From: Verrucomicrobiia bacterium
Lineage (GTDB): Bacteria > Verrucomicrobiota > Verrucomicrobiia > Verrucomicrobiales > DEV007
DNA: 64,000 bases
NCBI GenBank assembly: GCA_030427505.1
Contig: JAUICH010000004.1
Coordinates: 62,001 to 126,000 of the forward strand
Direction: 5' to 3'
Within the stretch, counting starts at the first letter, position 1; each line of letters begins with the position of its first letter. A program made the position numbers and the translations under genes. The notes under the pieces are model-generated. The model searched no databases. It was not told the origin of the DNA and worked only from the letters and a program-made list of their open reading frames with translations. Below are positions 1 to 8,853 of the stretch, in pieces.

Positions 1-279
1 GCGGCGTTCCAGGATGCGGTTCAGCACCCCATACTCGCCCCGGTAAACGATGGGCGGCTCCTTGCGGATGTACTTGAGCCAGAAGCGCCGGACGAAGTTG
101 CTCCGCACCTTGGGGTGCACCTCCACGTCGGGGAATGGAAACTCCTCTTCGCAGCGGCGCTCTTTACACACGATAAACGTGTCAAACCGCGTCAAAGCGG
201 TGACCTGCCGGTAGATGTGCCGCATCTCCGGTTTCAGGAACGTGGTGCAGTAGCTGGCGACAACGGGTTTGATGGACAC
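1..279 (-). CDS. Glycosyltransferase (GT4-like), N-terminal fragment
   Basis: The frame stays open from a GTG at 277-279 to the left edge, giving the first 93 residues of a protein cut by the window. The start reads VSIKPVVASYCTTFLKPEM, followed by a segment like the N-terminal Rossmann half of family 4 glycosyltransferases (a conserved HIYRQ region, then TRFDTFIVCKERR). Upstream in this frame there is no ATG before a stop, so GTG is the likeliest start, although no strong ribosome binding site is visible. The donor-binding C-terminal half lies outside the window, so the sugar specificity cannot be judged. It lies downstream of obg on the same strand. Confidence 0.5.
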   Translation of the reverse strand, partial: MSIKPVVASYCTTFLKPEMRHIYRQVTALTRFDTFIVCKERRCEEEFPFPDVEVHPKVRSNFVRRFWLKYIRKEPPIVYRGEYGVLNRILERR

Positions 280-397
280 GGACCGGCGCGGCTGTGGGTG
301 GTGAGTCGATTCGGGCGGGAAGCGTCGAGTATTGTGGCGGGCCAGTGGCTCGTCAACCGAAGTCTCCTACCGCGCCACCAATGGACCAAATGCCCGG

Positions 398-1621
398 CTA
401 GTCCGGCCGGTGTCCCACCGTCTCCTTCAGGTAGGCTCGAAGTTCGCCGAGGCCCTCCCCCGTTTCCGCGGAGATGGGGAAAATCTTCACGCGCTTGAAA
501 CGCTGCTTCACGATCTTGAGGTTCTCTTGGGCTTCGGGAAGGTCGATCTTGTTGCCCACGATGACCCAGTCCCGCTTGGCCAAGTCTTCGTCGTAGAGCT
601 TAACCTCCTTGCGCAGCGTCTGGAGATCGGACACCGGTTCGCGGAAATCGACGCCCGCCAGGTCCACCACGAAGAGCAGCACCTTGCAGCGCATGATGTG
701 GCGGAGAAACTCGTGCCCCAGCCCCACGTTCTCGTGCGCGCCCTCGATCAGGCCGGGAATGTCCGCCACCGTGGCGCGGCTGTATCCGGAGAATTCCAGC
801 ACACCCACCATGGGTTTCAGCGTGGTGAAAGGATAGGCCGCGACCTTCGGCTTGGCGGCGGAGAGCTGACCGAGCAAGGTCGATTTTCCGGCATTCGGAA
901 AGCCCACCAACCCCGCGTCCGCGATATGGCGCAGTTCCAGGTAGAACCAGCCGTCCTCACCCTTCTCGCCCGGCGTGGTTTCCAGGGGTGTCTGATTGGT
1001 GGAGCTCTTGAAGTGAACGTTCCCCTTCCCCCCGGCTCCGCCCTGGCAAAGCACGAAGCGCTGGCCGATTTTCGTCAGATCGGCCACCAGTTCCCGGCCT
1101 TCGTCATGGCTGTTTTCCGCCGCCGATTCTTCCCCGCTGTCTTCTAATTCTTCTTCAAGCGCTTGATCTTCCGCTTCTGGATCGTCCACCAGGACCACTT
1201 CTTCCAGGTCCTCGTCATCTCCCCTCTCGAAGAAAGCCTCCACATCCGAACCCGCCGGCGTTTGATAGTCCGCCTGGTCCAAGTCCCAGGCCAGATCATC
1301 GTCGCCCACCACGGGTTTTGGAGGACGCACCCGGTAGATCAGGGTGCCGGCGGGAACTTTCAGCACCAATGGCTTGCCGGATTTTCCCGTTTTCAGGCGC
1401 CCTTTGCCGTGTTCGCCATCCTTGGCACGCTGGTTGGGTTGGTAGAAAAACGCCCGCAGGTTGTCGGTGTGCGGATCGACCTCCAGAACTATATCGCCGC
1501 CTTTCCCACCGTCACCGCCGTCGGGACCGCCTTTCGGGACATACTTTTCGCGGCGGAGGCTGGCGCAACCGTTCCCGCCGTCTCCGGCTTTGGCAAAGAT
1601 TCTGATGTGATCGACAAACAT
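398..1621 (-). CDS. obg: Obg-family GTPase with a large acidic insertion
   Basis: A 407-residue Obg/CgtA GTPase, a ribosome-associated protein that acts in late large-subunit assembly and stress control. The glycine-rich Obg fold (residues 1-96 and about 176-230) carries the typical KAGDGGNG and GGDGGKGG stretches. The G domain shows G1 GFPNAGKS (about 240-247), G3 DIPG (287-290), G4 NKID (357-360) and G5 SAETG. Between GTLIYR (92-97) and the usual LVADL.K.GQRFV segment (about 178-190) sit roughly 75 extra residues rich in Asp and Glu. Family members normally have about 15 residues there. There is no C-terminal extension, and the usual rplU/rpmA neighbours are absent. Confidence 0.95.
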   Translation of the reverse strand: MFVDHIRIFAKAGDGGNGCASLRREKYVPKGGPDGGDGGKGGDIVLEVDPHTDNLRAFFYQPNQRAKDGEHGKGRLKTGKSGKPLVLKVPAGTLIYRVRPPKPVVGDDDLAWDLDQADYQTPAGSDVEAFFERGDDEDLEEVVLVDDPEAEDQALEEELEDSGEESAAENSHDEGRELVADLTKIGQRFVLCQGGAGGKGNVHFKSSTNQTPLETTPGEKGEDGWFYLELRHIADAGLVGFPNAGKSTLLGQLSAAKPKVAAYPFTTLKPMVGVLEFSGYSRATVADIPGLIEGAHENVGLGHEFLRHIMRCKVLLFVVDLAGVDFREPVSDLQTLRKEVKLYDEDLAKRDWVIVGNKIDLPEAQENLKIVKQRFKRVKIFPISAETGEGLGELRAYLKETVGHRPD

Positions 1622-1762
1622 GGGGTGGCGGAAAAAATACGGGGCGCCGGGTTCCCGTGGGAATCCCCCAGGATACGGCGGCGCTCCCTATCCTACTCGC
1701 CCCGGCGGATTCCGCCAGAGGGAAGGCTAAAGGGCTAAGCGACAAACGGGCGCCGTGCCGCG

Positions 1763-2974
1763 CTATGCCCGGGAGGCCGTCACTTTCCGGTAGAGATCCA
1801 GCGTCTGGTTCGCGATCTCCGACCAACTGAAGTGCTTCAACACCCGCTCGCGGCCGGCTTTGCCCATGCGTTCGCGCATTTCCCGGTCGCGCATCAGCTC
1901 ATTGACTCGCGTGGCCAAATCCCCAGCGAAAGCATCGGGATGCAGCGCCTCAAAAGGACTCTCAGTCTGCTGTTCCAGCGGCACCAGGAAACCGGTTTCG
2001 CCATCGACCACGACCTCCGTCATTCCACCCACTTGGGACGCCACCACGGGCGTTTCACAGGCCATCGCTTCCAGGTTGATGATGCCAAAGGGCTCGTAGA
2101 TGGAGGGGCAGATGAAGACCTGAGCGTCTGAGTAGAGGGCGACCTTTGCGCTGAGGTCCACCATTTCTTCAATCCACACGATGTCCTCGTGCCGTTCCCT
2201 CGCCTTGGCCACGGCCTGCTTCATCTCTTCCGCGATCTCCGGCGTATCCGGCGCGCCCGCGCAGAGCACCACCTGGAAGCCGGGATCCAGGTACTGAATA
2301 GCGTTTACGAGGTGAATAATGCCTTTTTGCCGGGTGATGCGGCCGACGAACAGGACGTAGGGCTTGTCCGGGTTCACCCCGTAGCGGCGCAGGCGGTCAG
2401 GGTCCGGGTTGGGCCGGTATTCCTCCGGATCGATGCCGTTAAAGATGATGTGCACCTTTTCCTCCGGCACGTCGAAGTACTTCAACACATCCGCGTGAGT
2501 GGCTTTGGACACGGCGATCACGGCGTCCGCCATCTCGATAGCCGTTTTCTCCAGCCAGACCGTAAAGTCGTAACCGCCCCCCAGTTGCTCGCGCTTCCAG
2601 GGGCGCAGGGGCTCCAGGCTGTGGGTGGTGAGCACCAGCGGAGTGCCGTAGTTTATCTTGGCCAAAATACCGCCAAAGTGGGAGTACCAGGTGTGCAGAT
2701 GCACCACGTCGGCATCGATATTCCGGGTATTAAATTCCAGACAGCGTTGCAGGGCCCCGAAAACGGAGTGTAGCGGCGCTGGCGCCGTATAGCCCGAACG
2801 GTCCCAGCCGCAACCGTGAACCAGTGGATTCCCCTCTTCCACCAGTTGATCGCCAAAGCAGCGAACCTCCACGTCACAGAGCTTGGCCAGTTCCCGGCTC
2901 AGATATTCCACGTGCACTCCGGCCCCACCGTACACGTAGGGAGGAAATTCATTGGTAAGAAGCAAAGTTTTCAT
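1763..2974 (-). CDS. GT4 glycogen synthase / maltosyl-1-phosphate synthase (GlgA/GlgM type)
   Basis: A 403-residue GT-B glycosyltransferase of family 4. The N-terminal domain begins MKTLLLTNEFPPYVYGGAG with the acceptor-side GGAGVHVEYLSREL motif. The C-terminal domain has KPYVLFVGRITRQKG and the donor-binding E-x7-E region (SIYEPFGIINLEAMACE). Its length and motifs match the corynebacterial-type glycogen synthase family, which uses ADP- or UDP-glucose, or makes maltose-1-phosphate for the GlgE route. It is not the longer GT5 enzyme of E. coli (about 477 residues). It lies upstream of obg on the same strand with a 141-bp gap. No other glycogen genes are in view, so the exact product is uncertain. 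Confidence 0.8.
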   Translation of the reverse strand: MKTLLLTNEFPPYVYGGAGVHVEYLSRELAKLCDVEVRCFGDQLVEEGNPLVHGCGWDRSGYTAPAPLHSVFGALQRCLEFNTRNIDADVVHLHTWYSHFGGILAKINYGTPLVLTTHSLEPLRPWKREQLGGGYDFTVWLEKTAIEMADAVIAVSKATHADVLKYFDVPEEKVHIIFNGIDPEEYRPNPDPDRLRRYGVNPDKPYVLFVGRITRQKGIIHLVNAIQYLDPGFQVVLCAGAPDTPEIAEEMKQAVAKARERHEDIVWIEEMVDLSAKVALYSDAQVFICPSIYEPFGIINLEAMACETPVVASQVGGMTEVVVDGETGFLVPLEQQTESPFEALHPDAFAGDLATRVNELMRDREMRERMGKAGRERVLKHFSWSEIANQTLDLYRKVTASRA

Positions 2975-3129
2975 TCTTCAAAGCCCCCTCTGTCGCAATG
3001 CCCATTCCAGGAGATCACATGAACTTGTCCTCCTGATCTGGTGGCGACCGCGCGGGGCGAGCATCCTGCCAGCGGTCGGGTGGGGATTCAACCTGCGATT
3101 TGCGCCGTACGGCGTGGCGTTCTCCCACG

Positions 3130-3156
3130 AAAAAGGGCGGCCGTGGGGCCGCCCTT
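3130..3156 (-). terminator. Rho-independent terminator after the small acidic lipoprotein gene
   Basis: A perfect 10-bp inverted repeat (AAGGGCGGCC at 3133-3142 and GGCCGCCCTT at 3147-3156) has a 4-nt loop. On the minus strand it is followed by a run of five T. It lies about 60 bp beyond the stop of the gene at 3218-3412 and would also insulate the glycogen synthase gene. Confidence 0.8.
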
Positions 3157-3217
3157 CTCTCTCCGGGGGTTCCGGAGACTTTGGGGGGATGGGGCTTTGT
3201 AGCAAGCCCGCGCCGAA

Positions 3218-3412
3218 TCAGTTGGACACTTCTTCGGTGGCGTCCTCGACTTCATCGCCGATGTCATCAGCCGCATCACCGAGATCGTCGCTGACTTCCT
3301 TGGCCGCGTTCTCAAGATCGGAGTCATTGTCTTCGCAGCTCAGCGTAAACATCGACAGAGTAACCGCCGCACTGGCAGCCATCAGACTGGGGATCAAGTT
3401 TCTTCTCTTCAT
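3218..3412 (-). CDS. Small acidic lipoprotein, function unknown
   Basis: A 64-residue protein with a basic start (MKRRN), a hydrophobic segment and a lipobox-like FTLSC, so it is probably a lipoprotein anchored at about Cys26. The mature part is short and very acidic, with repeated alanine/aspartate heptad-like units (AAKEVSDDLGDAADDIGDEV) that suggest an amphipathic helix. It resembles small entericidin-like or stress-associated lipoproteins only in general design. It is followed by a good terminator and lies downstream of a CsbD gene on the same strand, which hints at a shared stress context. Confidence 0.7.
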   Translation of the reverse strand: MKRRNLIPSLMAASAAVTLSMFTLSCEDNDSDLENAAKEVSDDLGDAADDIGDEVEDATEEVSN

Positions 3413-3465
3413 GATATTCTAATTTATAAGGTTGGTGTTAAGTGGTAAGAAAGGTTCCCGGCACT

Positions 3466-3690
3466 TTAGGCGACATCTGACTTCTCCGCATCCTGATCTT
3501 TTCCGAGCAATTCGGAAAATTTGCTCATCAGCTTCTCGCGGGTCTCGCCCGTCTTTTCCTGGAGTCTGCCGAGCAGCTCGTCTTCCTTACCTTCGACGTA
3601 GGTCAGATCATCGTCGGTCAGTTCGGCATACTGCTGCTTCATCTTGCCCTTCAGGATGTTCCAGTTTCCTTTTAGTTCTTGCTTGTTCAT
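3466..3690 (-). CDS. CsbD-family general stress protein
   Basis: A 74-residue hydrophilic protein starting [20 protein letters not shown], the hallmark of the CsbD family (general-stress proteins of unknown biochemical role). The central [22 protein letters not shown] segment also fits the family, and the length is normal. It has no signal peptide and is predicted to be cytoplasmic and helical. A small lipoprotein gene follows 53 bp downstream on the same strand, so the two may be co-expressed under stress. Confidence 0.9.
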   Translation of the reverse strand: MNKQELKGNWNILKGKMKQQYAELTDDDLTYVEGKEDELLGRLQEKTGETREKLMSKFSELLGKDQDAEKSDVA

Positions 3691-3826
3691 AAAATACTGT
3701 TTTCGAGGTTGTCTGTCAGTGGTTACGCGGCGAAGGCAGAAGCGGATTGACCCAAGGAAAGTAAGCCCATCCGACTTAGGGGATTTCCCTAGTGACAGAT
3801 CAGATCCGTTCCGGGCTCCCCGGGGG

Positions 3827-4564
3827 CTACTTCGAACGCTTGCGCAGGAGACTGACGACAGCCAGGCCTAACAGAACCACCACCCCACCGGCCACGCCCA
3901 GCCAGAGACCGGTATGTTCCTTCACGGAATCCCGCACTTTGGCCAGGAGCGGCTTCCTGATCTCTGCCTTCATCACGAGGGCTTCGTCAGTGGCCATGGC
4001 CACGGGAAAGGTCCATTCCACAGAGGTTCCACCCGGCTCGGCGTTGTCCGCGTTGGTGGAAAGTACCTCCGCCGGAAAGTGCATGCGATAGGTCAGGTGA
4101 CTGTCCTTCTGCATGGAAGCCCCAAGCTTGGCCAGGGGGTCCAGGGTGCCGGGTTCGTGCAGTTTGACCGTGCGGATCATGGTGTAGGAATCTTCATGCT
4201 TTTCCACGGTGAAGGTGCCGAAGTACTTGGCCACGCTGTCTCCCTGGCCACCTATCGCTTCGCTGAGCAGCGAGACGTGATCGAACACAATGGTGAAGTC
4301 CATGACCCGGCGGTCTTCGGTCTCAAAGGTTTTGTAGGAAGCCAGGGAGAGCCCATCCACGTCCGCGAACATGGCTTCCAGTTTTCCCTTCAGACCCTGC
4401 CCGTCATCCTTGGACAGAACTGGCGCCACGCGGATGACGGAATGAAGGCTCCCGGATCCATTGGCTTTAATCGTGAAGTCTTCTTCGTATTCCACGCAGG
4501 AGGCGGAGAACAACAACGCAGAGATGGAAAGAACGGTTCGGATGAGAGATGAAATGAGTTTCAT
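3827..4564 (-). CDS. Lipoprotein with C-terminal membrane anchor, unknown function
   Basis: A 245-residue exported protein. A signal segment ends in LLFSASC (lipobox Cys about residue 23). A beta-rich middle region follows ([20 protein letters not shown] onwards). Near the C terminus there is a hydrophobic stretch, [20 protein letters not shown], followed by basic RKRSK, a typical membrane anchor facing the cytoplasm. A lipid anchor at one end and a transmembrane helix at the other imply a periplasmic domain held in the inner membrane. It resembles proteins of the LppM/DUF3153 type in architecture, but I cannot confirm that family by eye. Confidence 0.75.
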   Translation of the reverse strand: MKLISSLIRTVLSISALLFSASCVEYEEDFTIKANGSGSLHSVIRVAPVLSKDDGQGLKGKLEAMFADVDGLSLASYKTFETEDRRVMDFTIVFDHVSLLSEAIGGQGDSVAKYFGTFTVEKHEDSYTMIRTVKLHEPGTLDPLAKLGASMQKDSHLTYRMHFPAEVLSTNADNAEPGGTSVEWTFPVAMATDEALVMKAEIRKPLLAKVRDSVKEHTGLWLGVAGGVVVLLGLAVVSLLRKRSK

Positions 4565-4612
4565 AGAGTAGCAATTAGGTCTTGTTACCTTCTGTTACGT
4601 CGCGGCCCGGAT

Positions 4613-6013
4613 TCAGAACTCCACCGTTTCCCGCCAACGCGCCACGGAGACCTCGCCGGTCTGGTGCCGCTCTCTCAGCGTGTCGCAGAGCGCGCGGGAC
4701 TGTTCCGGCTCGCCATGCACCAGCCAGACTTTCTCCCGGGGACCGGTCATGTCTTGGAAATAATCCAGCAATTCACTGCGGTCCGCGTGACCGCTGAAGG
4801 AATCCAGGGCCTTGACCGAGGCGCGCACGGGATAGGGCTCGCCAAAGATGTTCACTTCCTCCCAGCCCTGACGGATCTTCCAGCCCAGGGTGTTCTCCGC
4901 GCAATAGCCGACAAAGAGAATCGTGTTCCGCGAGCTGCTGATGTTGTTTCTCAGGTGGTGCAGCACCCGCCCTGCCTCGCACATGCCGGAGGCGGAAATG
5001 ATGATGGCGGGCTCTTTCAAGCCGTTCAATTTCTTCGACTCGGAAACTTTCCGGATGAGGGTCAGGCTCTCGAAGCCAAAGGGATTCCGCCTTTCGAAAA
5101 GAAAGTCGTAGATCTCCTGGTTAAAGCACTCGGGGTGAATACGGAAGATTTCCGTGGCGTTCACCGCCAGCGGACTGTCCACATAAATCGGCACCTGACG
5201 AATGCTCTTGGACTCCGTCAGGTGGTGCAGCACATAGATGAGCTGCTGGGTCCGCTCCACCGCGAAGGCGGGAATAATGACTTTACCGTTCTGTTTGAGG
5301 GCGTCGTTCAGGATGTCCGCCAGGATTTCGTCCGCCACCGTTTCCAGTTCGTGCTCCCGGCCGCCATAGGTGCTTTCCATGATGAGAAAGTCCACGTCTT
5401 GCGGGATGCTGGGATCGCGGAGGATCTTGTTGTTCCCCCGCCCCACGTCCCCTGAAAAGACGAGCCGTTTCTTGCGTCCGGTGGCCTTTTCTTCCAGGTC
5501 CAGAACGACCTGGGCAGACCCGAGGATGTGCCCGGCATCGATGAAGGTGAGGGTCACGCCCTCCGCGATTGGCATGGGCCGGTCGTAGCCCAGCGTGACA
5601 AAGTTTCGCAGCGAGGCCTCCGCGTCGATTTCGTTGTAGATCGGTTCGATGGGCGGCAGGCTTTGTTTCTTACGTTTCCGGTTGATCCATTCGGTGTCGT
5701 AGCCCTGGATCTTGGCGGAATCCGCCAGCATGATCTGACACAGGTCGCGCGTGGCGAAGGTGGCATAGATATTCCCCTGGTAGCCCCGCTTCACCAGGTT
5801 GGGCAGATTGCCGCTGTGATCGATGTGGGCGTGAGACAAGACCACGGCATGCAGCGTGGCAGGATCGTAGTGAAAGTGCTGGTTCCGTTCGTAGGAATCC
5901 CGTCTGCGGCCCTGATACAGCCCGCAGTCCAGGAGAATGCGCTGTCCATTGATTTCCAGCAGGTGCTGGGACCCGGTGGTGGTGCCGGCCGCGCCGCAAA
6001 AGGTAAGCTTCAT
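4613..6013 (-). CDS. Beta-CASP metallo-beta-lactamase-fold RNA-processing hydrolase
   Basis: A 466-residue MBL-fold protein of the Ysh1/CPSF-like beta-CASP group, which in bacteria are probable ribonucleases. The start MKLTFCGAAGTTTGSQHLLE is typical. The zinc motif is SHAHIDHSG (His61, His63, Asp65, His66), with a later Asp in FSGDVGRG and His in SGHADRSEL. The beta-CASP region runs from about residue 190 to 390 (FAVERTQQLIYVLHHL; ISASGMCEAGRVLHHL). The reading frame stays open upstream by 310 codons, but that extension has no family similarity and overlaps the oppositely oriented sulfatase, so ATG at 6011-6013 is chosen. It is divergent from the sulfatase gene. Confidence 0.92.
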   Translation of the reverse strand: MKLTFCGAAGTTTGSQHLLEINGQRILLDCGLYQGRRRDSYERNQHFHYDPATLHAVVLSHAHIDHSGNLPNLVKRGYQGNIYATFATRDLCQIMLADSAKIQGYDTEWINRKRKKQSLPPIEPIYNEIDAEASLRNFVTLGYDRPMPIAEGVTLTFIDAGHILGSAQVVLDLEEKATGRKKRLVFSGDVGRGNNKILRDPSIPQDVDFLIMESTYGGREHELETVADEILADILNDALKQNGKVIIPAFAVERTQQLIYVLHHLTESKSIRQVPIYVDSPLAVNATEIFRIHPECFNQEIYDFLFERRNPFGFESLTLIRKVSESKKLNGLKEPAIIISASGMCEAGRVLHHLRNNISSSRNTILFVGYCAENTLGWKIRQGWEEVNIFGEPYPVRASVKALDSFSGHADRSELLDYFQDMTGPREKVWLVHGEPEQSRALCDTLRERHQTGEVSVARWRETVEF

Positions 6014-6169
6014 GTCAGGAGGGTTTGGTAGTGGCGGATAGATGTGAATCCCGCGACAAGAGAGGATTCGCGAAGGCCAGGCGGAATGACAAGCGGATTC
6101 CTGGCCTCCGGTCATTCCGCCGCCGGGGCGGGCATGCGTACTTGTCAGATGGCGCGTTCCGCGTGTTGA

Positions 6170-7699
6170 ATGCCCGCCATGAAGACACCCCCGCTCCCCT
6201 TTTCTGTTCCGCGCTGGGCGGCGCTCGCCCTGCTGGCCGTGGCGGCCGCCATGCCGGTCCCCGTCCGGGCGGACGCCGAGCCGTCCCTTCCCAACATTCT
6301 CTTCATCGTTTCGGACGACTTGCAGGCCTGCATGGGAGCATATGAGAATCCGGTTTGCCAGACGCCAAACCTGGATCGCCTGGCTTCTGAAGGCGTGCGC
6401 TTTTCGAACGCCTACTGCCAGTACCCCGTCTGCGGCCCTTCGCGGAACTCCTTCATGAGTGGGCTCTACCCAGGCCTGACCCGGATGAAGGGCAACAAGA
6501 AAGCCCTCGGCGCTTTTCACCTGACCAACGAAGACCTGGCCGAGCACCCCAGCATTGGCCAATTCCTGAAAGAACACGGGTACTTTTCCGCCCGGGTCTC
6601 CAAGATCTATCACATGGGAGTCCCCGGCGGCATCGAAGCCGGCGAACCCGGCGGCGACGATCCCGATACCTGGGACGTGGCCTTCAACGTCCTGGCCCCG
6701 GAGACTTACAGCCAGGGACTCTTCGAACTCCTGACGCCCAACCGGCTGCACTACGGCTCGAACTTCGCGAGCGTGATTGTTCCCAATGAACTGGATGCCA
6801 CGCAGGCGGACTCCATGGCCGCCACCCAAGCCATTGCCATCCTGGAAAACCGGGTGAAGGGCACCATGGAAGGCCAGACCAACCACACAAAGGTCAAACC
6901 GGGCCAGCCCTTTTTCCTGGCGGTGGGCCTGGTCCGCCCCCATGTGCCCCTGGTGGCTCCCCAGCGTTTCTTCGATCTCTACTCCGTGGAGGACATGAAG
7001 CTACCCGCCGTGCCGGAGGGCGACCTGGACGACGTCCCCGAACCCGCCCGCGCCATGAACAACGAGGGCCGGTATGACATGGACGAACTCCAGCAGCGCA
7101 AAGCCCTGGCCGCCTATTACGCAAGCGTCAGTTTCATGGACTGGCAGGTGGGCCGGCTGCTGGACGCCCTGGATCGCCTGGACCTGCGGAAGAACACCAT
7201 TGTGGTCTTCATTTCCGACCACGGCTACAACCTGGGCGAGCACCATTGCTGGCAAAAGCTCAGCCTGTTTGAAGACTCGACCCGCGTGCCACTCATCGTT
7301 TCCGCGCCGGGTTTCGAAGCCAGTGCCGGGCAGACCTCCGGAGCGGTGGTGGAACTGATCGACCTTTACCCCACCTTCGCCGACCTGACTGGCCTGAAGG
7401 ACCAGGCACCCGCGGCCCTGCACGGCACCAGCCTGCGCCCCCTGCTGGAGAACCCCACGGCCGCGGAGTGGACCAAGGACGCCGCCTACACCGTGACCCA
7501 CCTAAAGGGCGAATCCCTCCGGACCAGCCGCTGGCGCTACAACTACTGGGGTGACGCGGGCGAGGAACTCTACGATCATCTGACCGACCCGGGAGAATTT
7601 GAAAACCTGGCCGGATACACCGAGCACATGGATACCTTGAACTCCATGCGCGCCCTCCTGGAAAAGAAACGCACGGAGAGCCAAACCCTGAAAAAGTAA
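6170..7699 (+). CDS. Exported sulfatase (iduronate-2-sulfatase-like)
   Basis: A 509-residue sulfatase of the alkaline-phosphatase superfamily, which cleaves sulfate esters, probably from polysaccharides. A signal peptide covers about residues 4-36 (ending VRADA). The metal-binding start is NILFIVSDD. The formylglycine motif is CGPSR with Cys88, so it needs a formylglycine-generating enzyme. FISDHGYNLGEH near residue 350 supplies further metal ligands, and the LSLFEDSTRVPLIV stretch is typical of iduronate-2-sulfatase-like family members. Translation may instead start at the in-frame ATG at 6179, which gives a cleaner signal peptide. An alcohol dehydrogenase follows after 7 bp, so the two probably form an operon. 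Confidence 0.93.
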   Translation: MPAMKTPPLPFSVPRWAALALLAVAAAMPVPVRADAEPSLPNILFIVSDDLQACMGAYENPVCQTPNLDRLASEGVRFSNAYCQYPVCGPSRNSFMSGLYPGLTRMKGNKKALGAFHLTNEDLAEHPSIGQFLKEHGYFSARVSKIYHMGVPGGIEAGEPGGDDPDTWDVAFNVLAPETYSQGLFELLTPNRLHYGSNFASVIVPNELDATQADSMAATQAIAILENRVKGTMEGQTNHTKVKPGQPFFLAVGLVRPHVPLVAPQRFFDLYSVEDMKLPAVPEGDLDDVPEPARAMNNEGRYDMDELQQRKALAAYYASVSFMDWQVGRLLDALDRLDLRKNTIVVFISDHGYNLGEHHCWQKLSLFEDSTRVPLIVSAPGFEASAGQTSGAVVELIDLYPTFADLTGLKDQAPAALHGTSLRPLLENPTAAEWTKDAAYTVTHLKGESLRTSRWRYNYWGDAGEELYDHLTDPGEFENLAGYTEHMDTLNSMRALLEKKRTESQTLKK

Positions 7700-7706
7700 A
7701 TCTGAA

Positions 7707-8834
7707 ATGATCCCCGCCCCCATGAAAGCCCGCGCCGCCGTTCTCCGCGAACCTGGAAAACCCCTCACGATTGAGGAAGTGGAAGTGCTCCCGCCTGGCG
7801 TGGGAGAAATAACCGTGCGGATGAAAGCCGCCGGCGTCTGCCACAGTGACTATCACGTCATGTGTGGCGACCTGGCCATGCCGCTCCCCATCATCCTGGG
7901 ACATGAGGGCGCGGGGGTCGTGGAAGCCGTGGGCGAAGGCGTCACGAGCCTCGCGGTGGGCGATCACGTCATTCCCATCTGGCGCACCTCCTGCGGTATT
8001 TGCGAATATTGCGCCAATGGCCGCCCCGCCCTGTGCGACGTGGGCACCGCCATGCGTTTCACCGGCCTGATGCCGGATGGAGACACGCGCTTCCGCTCCT
8101 CCTCTGGGGAGTCCATCCGCCATTACGCGGGGGTCTCCACCTTTTCGGAACTCACCACCATGCCGGAGGCGTCCGCCGTGAAGATTCCGGCGGACTTCGA
8201 CTTGAAGAAGGCGGCCCTGATCGGCTGCGGGGTCATCACGGGCGTCGGAGCGGTTTTCAACACCGCCGAGGTCCGGCTGGGCGCCACCGTGGCGGTGATC
8301 GGCTGCGGCGGCATTGGCCTGAACGCGGTCCAGGGCGCCGCCATGGCGGGCGCCACGGAGATCATCGCGGTGGATGTTCACGCCAAAAAACTGGAGGACG
8401 CCGCCCGGATGGGCGCAAGCCAACTGGTGAACGCCGGGGAGACCGATCCCGTGGAGGCCATCAAGGCGCTCACCGGCGGCCTGGGCGCGGACTACACCTT
8501 CGAAGCCATCGGTCTGGCCCCCACCATCGAGCAGGCCTACGCCGCCACCCGGAAAGGCGGCACCTGCACGGTCATCGGCATTTCTCCAGCCGACATGACG
8601 GCGTCCATCAACGTCAATCAGCTGGTGTATGCGGAGAAGACGCTCAAAGGCTCGCTCTACGGCTCCACCCGGCCACGGATCGATCTCCTGAAGCTTATCG
8701 AACTCCATCGCCACAAGCGGCTCCTGCTGGACGAGCTGCTGACCCGGACCTACGCCCTGGACGAGATCAACGAGGCCTATAGCGCCCTGACGAAGGGCGA
8801 AGTGGCCCGGAGCCTGATTGTTTACGGGGAATAA
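7707..8834 (+). CDS. Zinc-dependent alcohol dehydrogenase (class III-like MDR family)
   Basis: A 375-residue medium-chain dehydrogenase that interconverts alcohols and aldehydes with NAD(P). Catalytic zinc ligands are visible as GVCHSD (Cys), GHEGAG (His/Glu) and IGCGVITG (Cys). The structural-zinc lobe has four cysteines in C-x2-C-x2-C-x7-C spacing (TSCGICEYCANGRPALC). The cofactor fold is VIGCGGIGLNAVQGA. It resembles S-(hydroxymethyl)glutathione/NDMA-dependent type enzymes, but the substrate is not evident. The start could be the ATG at 7722 (MKARAAVLREPG), which fits family N termini better. It is translated just after the sulfatase. Confidence 0.92.
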   Translation: MIPAPMKARAAVLREPGKPLTIEEVEVLPPGVGEITVRMKAAGVCHSDYHVMCGDLAMPLPIILGHEGAGVVEAVGEGVTSLAVGDHVIPIWRTSCGICEYCANGRPALCDVGTAMRFTGLMPDGDTRFRSSSGESIRHYAGVSTFSELTTMPEASAVKIPADFDLKKAALIGCGVITGVGAVFNTAEVRLGATVAVIGCGGIGLNAVQGAAMAGATEIIAVDVHAKKLEDAARMGASQLVNAGETDPVEAIKALTGGLGADYTFEAIGLAPTIEQAYAATRKGGTCTVIGISPADMTASINVNQLVYAEKTLKGSLYGSTRPRIDLLKLIELHRHKRLLLDELLTRTYALDEINEAYSALTKGEVARSLIVYGE

Positions 8835-8850
8835 GGCCTATTTCCCCGTA
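8823..8850 (+). terminator. Inverted repeat over the alcohol dehydrogenase stop codon
   Basis: Perfect 9-bp arms TACGGGGAA (8823-8831) and TTCCCCGTA (8842-8850) form a hairpin that includes the stop codon. No T-run follows, so termination would be weak or Rho-assisted. The second arm ends 3 bp before the first DnaA-box-like 9-mer. Confidence 0.5.
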
Positions 8851-8853
8851 GAG

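Noticed and set aside
6014-6943. 310-codon N-terminal extension of the beta-CASP hydrolase
   Set aside because: It lies opposite the sulfatase signal and core region, is composed of shadow-like sequence, and family members start at MKLTFCGAAG.
7293-8714. 473-codon open frame antisense to the alcohol dehydrogenase
   Set aside because: It is a shadow of the dehydrogenase gene, which has full zinc and Rossmann motifs.
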